The position numbers and the translations under genes are program-made. A DNA stretch of 64,000 nt. Origin: Phanerochaete sordida. Lineage: Eukaryota; Basidiomycota; Agaricomycetes; Polyporales; Phanerochaetaceae. Under the pieces are notes generated by a model. It did no database searches. It was not told the DNA's origin and was given only the letters and a program-made list of their open reading frames with translations. Location of the stretch: contig BPQB01000057.1 in NCBI GenBank assembly GCA_019973155.2, positions 144,814-208,813 of the forward strand. The letters run 5' to 3'. Position 1 is the first letter of the stretch; every line of letters starts with the position of its first letter. Below are positions 55,329 through 64,000 of the stretch, piece after piece.

Positions 55329-57383
55329 TCAGAACCAGTCGTCGTCCATTGGCTCTCCATCGCCATAATCAGGCAGGACATCGAGCTCAGGTTGCTCCTT
55401 GAACCTATAGCTCACTGCATATTGCCCGTCAGTACAGCACGCAGGATATTATAGAAGCAGCATACTCACACATTACATGTGAACCGGCATCATACGCATA
55501 CCCGAACGCATTCTCGATGTGTATGGCGCGGTCAGGCCAGAACGGCTCGCGCTCCATCGGCTCCCCACGCTTGCGTGGCCCAAGGATATCCGAGTCGCGA
55601 ATGTGGCCCATCTCGAAGTCGCGGTAGCCGTGGTACGCGCCCATCCAGTCCTTGTGGCTGCACCCGCCCGTGGCGTAGAGGGTCTTGTGCGCGTCGGACC
55701 ACGCGAGGCCCGCGACCTCGGTGTTGCCCGTGCTCAGCTCGTACACGCACTTCTGCGCGCGCACGTCCCAGCACTTGATGCCCTCGCTCTTGACGCCGCC
55801 CGAGAACATCACGGGGAGCCCGTCGACGTGCGCGAGCACCGCGGCGAGCAGCGGCGACTCGCGCTTCTCGACGTCGAACGTCAGCACCGGCAGTGGCGCC
55901 CGGCGGTCGTACAGCCGCGCGTAGCCGTCCGCGCAGGACGTCAGGAAGGCGTTCGCGTCGCCGCCGCTTGTCGAGAACCCGGTGATGGTGCCGGCGTGTC
56001 CGATGTAGCGTGCAGCGGTCGCGCCGCCGTGCTCGAGGTCGAGCGCAAGGCAGGCGTAGCCGCGCTCGGGGTCCTCGCCCGCCAGGACGTGCCCGCCGGA
56101 CACGGGATGCAGCGTGCGCGGCTCGAAGGCTTTGTCCGCGAACGCGATCGTCGTCGTCGGAAGGCTTCCTGTGCTGTACTCTTCTTCATCGTCGTTCGCT
56201 CGGTCGCGCATGCAGTTCGCCCAGCTGTATTTGCCCTTTCCGATACGCTTGTACTTGGGACCAGGGCCGTGCGTCTCGAGCGCGTCGAGGTCCCAGCATA
56301 GCGCAGAGCCCATGCCGCCGCGGATGAGGCGTCCACCAGGAAGGAGCGCGAGCGGACCATCATGTGACTTCATGCTGTTCATCGTGTGCACAGGCCGCCC
56401 CGATGCGCCGTCCCAGGAGTATGATTTAATGCGGTCGCGGTCGTCGACGAACATCAGCTTGCGGTCGTCGTCAAGCACGATGTTTATCCCTGTTGCGATG
56501 AGCCGGGGATCGACGTAGTGCTGTTGGGGCTTCGGGTCGTCGCCTGGCAGCCAGTACTGCAACGTCGGGTCGCGCTGCTTGTAGCCTGCCCGCGAGATGA
56601 CCGCCAGGCAGGCGCCACTGGGTGATATTGCCATGCGAATAGGGTCTGACACAATGTCTTCGTAGACTTCGCATCGTGCTTGAAGCACTGCAGCGGCGAA
56701 AGGATGGTTATCCGGCGAAGGGAACTCAATACCGTCGCGGAAGCGCGACAGGCGTGTGGACGCAGAATGGGGCTGTTGATGCTTTGCCCAAGGAGTGAGT
56801 GTTCGACCAGCCGGGGGAGCTATGGCATGCGTGTTAAAACGAAGAGAATAGGCATTTTCAATGAGAAATAGGCGCATACAAGCAGGTCTACCCAGAAGGC
56901 TCCCGAGAAAATTAGCCATGGCGTCGGCGAGCCTGTCCCCTGTGCATTGGGTCAGTTGACCATTACAAGGTACAAAACCTGCTACGCACCGTTTGTAGCT
57001 CCCATGAATGAGTGCATGGCATCCTTGACCAAGGTTCCAGGCCGGTCAGCGAAGCTCTTGACTCCAGCATATCCTAGCTGTCTCTTGACGGCGAGGTTTA
57101 CGAGGTCATTATTCAGTGCCTGAACACGCTCGAGGATCTCGGCCGCATCGGGGTGGTCGGCCTGTTGGGCTTTGTTCACGAGCGTGTAACCACCCCTCAG
57201 GAGCTTCCAGAGCAGGTCATCGTCCCTCTCATCATCCTCCGAGTCGTAGTCGGACTCGTCGAGGTCCCGGGGGCGCTCAGACTTATTTTTGAGCGCGCCG
57301 TAACGCTTCTGGAGCAGGCCGAGCTTTATTCTCCAGTCCCATTCTGCGCTGTTCGAGTCAGAAGGTGCAGGAGCTGCGGCCAT
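55329..57383 (-). CDS. WD40-repeat protein, paralog 1 of a head-to-head pair
   Basis: Start ATG 57383. The helical N-terminal domain reads EWDWRIKLGLLQKRYGALKN, then an acidic stretch and KLLRGGYTLVNKAQQADHPD. A second small exon (DRLADAMANFLGSLLGRPA) leads to PPAGRTLTPWAKHQQPHSAS and LSRFRDGIEFPSP. The rest is a beta-propeller of degenerate WD40 repeats: LMFVDDRDRIKSYSWDG, HDGPLALLPGGRLIRGG, GHAGTITGFSTSGGDANAFL, GYARLYDRRAPLPVLTFD and IKCWDVRAQKCVYELSTGN. The last exon ends MDDDWF at TGA 55329. About 600 residues. Function unknown; probably a scaffold. Unlike paralog 2, the LPVMFSGG segment is not interrupted by an intron. Confidence 0.8.
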
Positions 57384-57549
57384 GGTCGTGGCAGGTGGTA
57401 AAAAGCTGAAGGCAAGCCAAGCAGGGAGAAGGCCGTTCCTTAATGAGCGCGTCGAAGCGCCCGCGCGAGATTTAAATATTCGCGTGTCGCGTGTCGCGTC
57501 TTTACCGCCATCTCTTCTTCGATACACCACATTTCTATCCACGACTCCG
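57384..57549. promoter_or_regulatory. Compact bidirectional promoter of the WD40 paralogs
   Basis: Only 166 bases separate the two start codons. It includes an AT-rich TTTAAATATT (57471-57480), directly followed by three 7-base units CGCGTGT, CGCGTGT, CGCGTCT (57481-57501). These are the obvious candidates for the TATA element and factor sites of the plus-strand gene. Confidence 0.6.
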
Positions 57550-59672
57550 ATGAGCTGGCGAGAGCGATTCGACATCTTGAGGGCGCGGATGCTCGATTAC
57601 GACGCCGGCCATGTCTACCTCGAGAACGACGACTACGAGACCGACGACAGGCCCCGCGACGAGCCGCTCGAGACTATGGTCAACATCCTCAAAGACCTCT
57701 TCGAGCTTGTCCGCGAGGCGTACGCGCAGAACATAGCCGAACTCGATGTTCTCTTTGATGAGGCAACTGCATTCACCAACCGCGCTGTGGCGGGCTATGT
57801 CAGCATGGGAGATGCCTATATCCCATCTTTTGCTCACGCCCCAGACGCGCTCTTGAAGGATCCACTGCAGAAGTCAATGTCGCTGGAAAGCAGTGAGTAT
57901 TCGAGTGTCCGAACACCTATCGGGAACGCATGCTAAGATAGACTTAGAACGCGAGTTATTCAAGACTATGGCTACCTTCATGGGATTCGACGTAGGAAAG
58001 GTAGATGGTACGCTGTTCAGTTGGTATACTTACTATGTTGTGGCTTCTGACATGTCCACTGCAGCCTTTGTAGATGAACGTGCAGATACGATACCACCAT
58101 GGGACGAAGAGCAACAACCACACTCAAGGTCCTCAGTCCTTTCTCGCTTTCGGGACGGCGTGGAGCTCCCCTCCTCCGCTACTCACCCCCGAGCCAGCTA
58201 CGTCTGGCAAGCGCGCTGCGAAGTCACCAACGACAAGCTCTACTCAGGATACAGCAAGCTGGTGCTCTCTGCGGACGGAACATTCATGGCCATGTCGACC
58301 GTGTCGGGCTACAAGAACCGCGACCCGATGGTCAAGTGGTGGGCGCTGGACGAGGAGGACTTGAGCAAGAAGAGCCTACAGCCACCGTTTACGGAGCACG
58401 TCCGCACCATGGCGCTCGACGACTCGCGCCAGCTCATGTTCCTTGCGGACTGGGACCGCGTCAAGTCCTACAGCTTCGCGCCAGAGACGCGGAAACGCGC
58501 CGTGCACACGCTCCAGGCGCGCTCACACAGCGGCCCTCTCGCAGTGCTGCCTGACGGCCGCCTGCTGCGCGCCGGCGAAGGGTCCGCTCTCGTGTGGAAT
58601 ATCGATGCGCTCGAGACGCATTACCCTGGCGACGGCCAGACCTTCACGCGCATCGGAGAGGGGACGTACAAGGGCTTCGAGGACTGCTGGCGCGACGACA
58701 ACTGCGTGAAGGAGCTCTCTGTCGGCAGCGCGGCCCACGCGACGCTCCCGTTCGCTGACAGCGCGTACGTCCCGAAGGTCTTGCACTGGCACGCGCCCCA
58801 GGCCCGCATGCTCAGTGCGGCGGATACCGAGAAGCTCGACAGCTTTGAGTGCGTCGCGCTCGACCTCGAGCACGGTGGGAAGGCTGCGGCGCGGTACATA
58901 GGCCTTGGCGGGCGTGTTGACGAGTTCTCGACGAGCGCGGACGAACCGAACATGTTCCTGACGGCAAGCATGGACGGCTACGCGCGCCTCTATGACGTAC
59001 GCACGCCGCTGCCCGTGCTAACGATAGAAGGAGAGCGACAGGACGGCCCGATGGAGTCTGCGCTCTTCGTGCACATCGACGGTGTACCAAGTATGTCTTG
59101 CCTCCTTGTCATACGCTTTCTGGTTCTGACGTGGCCCAGCTATCTTCACCGGTGGCACGTCCAGCCAAAGCGTCCGGCTCTGGGACCCGCGCGCGAAGAA
59201 GCTCGTCTACGAGCTTTCGACGGGCAACAACGAGGTCACGTCGCTCGCCTGGCACGCGCAAAGCACGACACTGTACGCCTTGACAGTGCATGGGGATAGC
59301 GGCGGGTACCGCAGGGCGCGCATCCCTAAGCGCAAGCTCCAGCCAAAAGCCCAGCCCGAAGCCGAAGCCGAGGACGTAGAGATGGGCAATGCAGAGGATT
59401 GGCAGGATGCGGACGATGACGATGACGATGAAGAAGACACGGTGCAGTACTACGATTCTGTGCGCTGGCCGAAGAAGGCCTACCATCAGGACGACTACTT
59501 CGGCGAGGTCTTTGACTGCAGATCAGACGCGCTCGGTGAGACTCTTGTGCACTTTCCGCTTTTATATCGCCGACTGATAGTTGCTGGACTAGTGCGCTAC
59601 TCGTTCAAGGAGAACCCAGATCCTGACGTGTGTCCCGCCTATGGTACCAACTCGTTCGGGGTGACGGAGTAG
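57550..59672 (+). CDS. WD40-repeat protein, paralog 2 of a head-to-head pair
   Basis: Start ATG 57550 (MSWRERFDILRARMLDYDAG). The domain order is the same as in its neighbour: helical N-terminus (MVNILKDLFELVREAYAQNI), a short exon ending FMGFDVGKVD, then a conserved linker (PPWDEEQQPHSRSSVLSRFR) and the propeller. Shared propeller phrases include LMFLADWDRVKSYSF, HSGPLAVLPDGRLLRAG, ALVWNIDALETH, GYARLYDVRTPLPVLTI and LVYELSTGN. A very acidic run follows, then WPKKAYHQDDYFGEVFD, and the final exon gives VRYSFKENPDPDVCPAYG. It has an extra intron (about 59091-59140) within the GVPTIFTGG segment that paralog 1 lacks. Divergence is considerable, so the duplication is old. Function unknown. Confidence 0.8.
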
Positions 59673-60061
59673 ACAGCGGAAGAAGGAAGGAAAATGTACA
59701 TTATGTATCGTCCGCTTATGCGGCACACGATATGCACAAGCTTCGCCGTAAAGAGCAGACTATCTCTAGCAGGACTCTGCATCGCCTGAGCCGATACGAG
59801 TGCTAGTGAGTCGTCTCCAGCCTCCAGTCTCCACAGACCTCGACATGAGCTCACATTTGCTCCTAGTGACGCTGTTCTATTGGATCGTCTGGTAACAAAT
59901 CCTATTACAGCGGCGTCTTCGTGGCCCATTCCCAGGCTGCCGGAGGCAGTGTGAGCCGCCCGCTTACTGTGACGCGCGTTGGACACGAGTTTTCAGGTCT
60001 TCCCTGCACCATCCAGGCTTTCAGGTCAAACGGTACTCTATCCTTGTTGAGTACGCATCAG
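59673..60061. other. Intergenic region, 5' flank of NLR copy B
   Basis: About 390 bases. The last 100 match the flank of NLR copy A in inverted orientation (see 47011-47535), showing that the duplication included the promoter-proximal sequence. Confidence 0.6.
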
Positions 60062-62539
60062 ATGTCAAGCTTGTCGCCGTCAAGGTCGCAGGACGTCGGT
60101 GAACAAGGGTCCATTCTGAGAGATCTTGAGGCAGCCGAACGGCGCATACAGCGAATTGTCGATGCGGTGGAGGTGCATTTCCATGCTAGGTGCTGTAAAT
60201 CTCATCACTGATAGCGTTTGTGATTTTATAGCCCGGCTCAGACGGACAAGACACGCCTCACTTCGAACGGTATGCGGCACAATTGCGACGCGTCGCCGGA
60301 TTGGTGCGGCAGGCAGAGGGCGTTCGCACGATATCTCTCGAACAACGGCTCAGCGAGGCCATCAACTCCAACGACGAGCTCCGCGAACGAGCTCGAAACC
60401 TACTGAGGTGTGGGCCTAGATTGTGCCTCCGATGATATACGCGGACTAATAAATCACTGTCCCTGAAGTCAAATACCTGACCTCAGCCAGCGTGAAAGAA
60501 CCAGTACCCGAGGGTGGAGGACGCAGCTGAAAGCCACTCTCAAACGAAGCTTGAGCACGAAGAACCAAAATAGCAAAATTGATGTGGAGACTGCGCGAGA
60601 GCTGGATAAAGCGTTGGATTCATTCCTGGTTCGTCCCTGATGCCATATCTGGCTGGACACTGATACACATGCAGATTGTTTAGCTTCGGGACTTAGACCA
60701 GCTTGAAGATGTTTTCGTTACGGTGATGAACGCATACAATGCTGCAACAGTATGTGCCGCACCATCCTTTCTCAGTGTTCACTCATATGGATTCGCTCTC
60801 AAGGAAAGGCGTGATCAGTTTCAAGCAGCCGGTAAGCTTGCACCAAACGACCTCTGATATTTCGCTCTGACCCATGTTCGTGCTTATCACAGAGGAGTCC
60901 GCAAACTTCATCGCCCAAGTCATCGGTGAAGCGCGAAGCTATCGCTCGCTGGACAGCTCCGACTACACGGCGGCCTCGCGGCGTCGCACCACCAGCTCAG
61001 AAGACACTGTCGCGGATATCGACCTTTGGCTTGCGGGAGATATGCCCGTCTACCTTCTTACCGGCGACATAGGCACCGGGAAAACGCACATAGCCTATCA
61101 GCTCTGCGTTCGCCTCCGCTCTTCCTCGCAGTCATCGCTTAACCTTGGGACATCGTTCTTCTTCGACGCTGAGGACAAAAATTCCATTGACCTTCTTCTC
61201 TCAAGTCTTGCATACCAGGCACGCCCAGACCTACGCACTGAGACCCTGGCCGCCGTGCGAAGATGTCGCTCTACTCCTTCCGCAATGCCCAACTCGCCAT
61301 TCAGGCAGATGCTTCGGGACGTGCTGGCTTCCACTCCTCCTTCCGAGTGCATCCGCACTGTGGTTGTCATTGATGGGGTAGATCAGTGTTGGAGCAGGAT
61401 CGAAGTCCCCGACTTGCTGCAGTACTTGCTCACCCTGGTGTCCGACTTCCCTTGGCTACGTTTATTCCTCACGCTGCGTCCGCACCCATACATTATGGCG
61501 ACACTTGCTCGGCACAGCTTTTTCTCCCGCCACATCCATCAGCGGCACTTGAATGAGGACATTCAAGACTATGCTGGCGACGTGCAGCACTATCTCGAAG
61601 ATAAATTGCAGAGGCTCCATTCCTACGACACATACCTTCGAAAGCACCCTCGAGCCCTTCTCCGGCTAGCAAAGCTCGCTCAGGGCGACTTCACATTTGC
61701 CCACGTGGCAGTGAATTTCTTGGCTTGTCCAGGACAATGCATTCCGCGACTTCCTCCTTGACGGCAAGCGCTGTATTGACCGCGAGTTTCTGGTGGATCA
61801 GTCGTCCACGCTGGCTTCAATATGCTTGGCTGCAATAACTGGGACAAATCCCATGACCGCAACGCTGATGCCATACCCCTGTCCACTTTCCCCTCCTGCC
61901 CAGCAACACTGTACAGCCATAACGCATCACGCGCTTGCCCTTTGGCCTCGCTACGTCTCAGAGGCAGCAAACAGCAAAGTGCGCGACACAATGCTGACAT
62001 ACCAACTCGACTCTTTCATTCCGAGTCGTCAGCTCGCCATGTATGCGTGGGTCACAACACCACGTCAGGTTGTACACACGGGCAAGGCGCTGATACGCTA
62101 TTTGGCGGTACGAGCTACGCTGGCGTTGCTACACCTTTTGCTCACATCCCCTTCCCCGTCATAGCCTGCCAGAGCGGCAATATGCTCTCACTATTTCAAA
62201 TTCGTGTACTTCGTACACCTCCACAGGGATCCGCGCTCGGCAGCGATGGTGTATACCGCACCAGCAGATCGTATGCAGGCGATATGGGAGATGTGCAAGG
62301 ACGGCGGCGGCGCTGATCTCGTGGTTACCAGGCCGAGCGAAGCCACTGTTTCCCTCCAGCTCATCACTGCTGGTGTGGATTCTGCTCCCATCGTAAACAT
62401 ATCTCTCGGCACATATGACGTGACGCGATACCGGGATATCATGCGCGATTTCCATGCGCACTTGCAGGACGCATTCCAGGAAGTGATCAATTATGAGGGA
62501 CTGCTGCCGGGAACTTACAGGATTGGCGGCGAAGATTAA
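60062..62539 (+). pseudogene. NLR-like NACHT NTPase (STAND), copy B, with internal deletion and frameshift
   Basis: Paralog of the gene at 44079-47010 with the same exon order from ATG 60062. The segments LRDLEAAERRIQRIVDAVE, ISLEQRLSEAINSNDELRER, LKATLKRSLSTKNQNSKIDV and LRDLDQLEDVFVTVMNAYNA all have counterparts in copy A. Walker A is GDIGTGKT (about 61061-61083) and Walker B VVVIDGVDQC (about 61360-61390), so the NACHT core is preserved. After VNFLA (near 61725), about 350 bases present in copy A (about 44905-45251) are missing. The frame shifts by one, giving a stop at 61759-61761. Downstream, STLASICLAAITG and the final exon LVVTRPSEATVSLQLITAG remain clearly related. It is probably a pseudogene, but a truncated NACHT protein could still be made. 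Confidence 0.75.
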
Positions 62540-63824
62540 TTGTTGAAATTATCATTTTCATTCGTGGACGACGTAATCAGACACGTACTAGGGTATTACT
62601 CGCAGTACTCGTCTCGTACCTAGTTGTCATAATACCAGGCTCCCCAGCTCGACGATAGTTTTCATATGTATATTATAGCTGAAGCCATTTTCGGACTCAT
62701 TGGCCGAGACAGCTTGTGGGCTTTATATGTACATTGTATACTCGAGTATGAGCTCCCGAGCACAGAGTAGATTGTTCTCCGTACACCTAATGGATCAGCA
62801 GCGAACCGCCGATCGCTCAGCGCGGAGCAGGACCAGACCTGATCGCGACCAGCAGATTTTTGCGGCCCCGAACTGCTTGCGTCGTGTAGAAGGTACGCAT
62901 AGCGCGCCCAGGCGTGCCTGTCGCAGCGATCTGTGTACTCGTAGGAGATTCTGTCGATAGACGTGGAGCTATTATCGCAGGTAACGATGATATCGAGGCT
63001 GCGGGAAGCGAGCCCATGAGGCTACGCCAATGGCAACGCCTGAGTACCACCTTATCGTTTCATACCATCGAGTTGGGTTGCTCCAAGCTTCAGATTGTGG
63101 AACTTCAGTGTTGCGCCATTTTAGATCACGTAAGAGCGAATTTTCCGCAGAGCTGTAGGCGCGGAGTGCCTCAGAAAAACAGTGAGAAATCCGAGCTCCT
63201 GTTGGCCACCACGTAAGAGACTATCGCGGGGTTCGTATCGCAAATCTGAACATGAAATCGCACATGAGATTCTTGAGATACAACACTGTTGATATCTTGA
63301 ATCGTGACAGAGCACTCCCGTATAGTTGCAGATATGTCAGAAAGAGATGCGATGCGACGAGCGTGGACGTAGCCGCAGCAGCGACGAGAGAGCTTACGAT
63401 CTCATCGGGATAAGGACAATAATAGAACTGCATCTTCGATGCGAACGCACCTTACAGATGTACGGAGAGCCTTTTTCCCTCGATACTCCACAATTTGAGC
63501 TATGCCAGTACATCGGAAATGACAGAAGAGACGGACTTGCGGCGAAGCGCTGTTGTAGCCTGCACAGCAGGTGATGTCGATGCTCACGATGAGGGAATAC
63601 AACGCAATACTATTGACGGGACACTCCAGACATGGTCACCAGTCACGAAGCCGTTGATTCATCATGAGCAGTCATAAAGCCTAACGGTCATAGTACAAGT
63701 CCAGTCCAGTCCATACACTTCTGAGAGTCCACAGCCCACGTCACGCCTCCTGCTCCTTGTCTCGCAGTGAGTCCCAACGCCGCCGTATGTGATCGTCTTG
63801 ATGCTGATCCAAATCGATCCCTCC
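62540..63824. other. Intergenic region
   Basis: About 1.3 kb between the NLR copy B end and the hydrophobin end, both of which terminate into it. Open frames of fewer than 100 codons show no domain. No repeat or RNA gene was recognised. Confidence 0.5.
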
Positions 63825-64000
63825 TTAGAGGGTGATGGGGACGCAGCCGATGGAGATGAGAGAGCCCTGGTAACGTCTGTTAGCCATCGCGCATGATCTG
63901 GAGGCGCAGAGGGCTCACGAAGCTGTTGTTCTCGCAGCAGACGACGTTGGAGCTGCAAGCCGAGCCGCTGCCGACGCCGATGACGCTGATCGGGGAGCAG
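63825..64000 (-). CDS. Class I hydrophobin, C-terminal part (gene continues beyond the window)
   Basis: Reading the minus strand from the right edge gives [20 protein letters not shown], then CCENNSF. A GT-AG intron of 52 bases (63867-63918) joins this to [13 protein letters not shown] and TAA 63825-63827. The spacing C-X13-C-X5-CC-X12-C corresponds to the last cysteines of the eight-cysteine class I hydrophobin pattern. Class I hydrophobins are small secreted proteins that self-assemble at air-water interfaces and coat aerial hyphae and fruiting bodies. Signal peptide and first cysteines are outside the window. The exon is short, so automatic gene callers could miss it at this edge. Confidence 0.85.

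Noticed and set aside
1..64000. CRISPR arrays, bacterial operons, Shine-Dalgarno sites, replication origins
   Set aside because: The window is clearly intron-rich fungal nuclear DNA. No regularly spaced repeat array or prokaryotic signal was seen.

Overview
This 64 kb window is nuclear DNA of a filamentous fungus, most likely a mushroom-forming basidiomycete (Agaricomycetes). The evidence is GC-rich genes split by many GT-AG introns of about 45-75 bases, a class I hydrophobin, NACHT-type NLR-like proteins, Ser-rich Mid2-like sensors and an expanded basidiomycete membrane-protein family. No rRNA, tRNA, CRISPR or bacterial-style operon was found. All product names come from reading the translated sequence; no database search was run, and exon borders were placed by eye.

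Layout. 0-10 kb: the tail of an unidentified gene, a paladin-like phosphatase (+), a Ser-rich single-pass surface protein (-), a vacuolar-type amino acid transporter (-) and an F-box protein (-). 10-18.4 kb: three tandem S33/TAP-like serine hydrolases, all on the minus strand. 18.9-20.5 kb: a RagC/D-type GTPase (Gtr2). 20.5-24.9 kb: repeat-bearing intergenic DNA and an orphan membrane protein. 24.9-29.0 kb: a very long disordered protein fused to an AhpC/TSA (PRX-like2) domain. 30.5-31.8 kb: an F-box/LRR-like protein. 31.8-34.6 kb: gene-poor DNA flanked by an inverted duplication of the eIF6 3' end. 34.6-40.0 kb: eIF6, NDUFAF7 and an L-arabinokinase-like glycosyltransferase. 41.2-43.9 kb: a multi-pass membrane protein gene interrupted by a 748 bp CACTA-like element. 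44-47 kb and 60-62.5 kb: two NLR-like NACHT genes in inverted orientation, the second damaged. Between them lie a disordered protein, Npr3 (GATOR1), an NAD-dependent epimerase and a head-to-head pair of WD40 paralogs. The right edge cuts through a class I hydrophobin gene.

Functional themes. Gtr2 (Rag GTPase), Npr3 (GATOR1) and the AVT-like transporter all belong to amino acid sensing and storage at the vacuole, although they are scattered and nothing shows that they are co-regulated. The most notable structural findings are the CACTA-like miniature element inside the membrane-protein gene, with long terminal inverted repeats and a 3 bp target duplication; the inverted NLR pair with one decaying copy; the tandem hydrolase array; the inverted eIF6 3'-end copy; and two compact bidirectional promoters with ordered short repeats. 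I did not identify a wholly new biological system.
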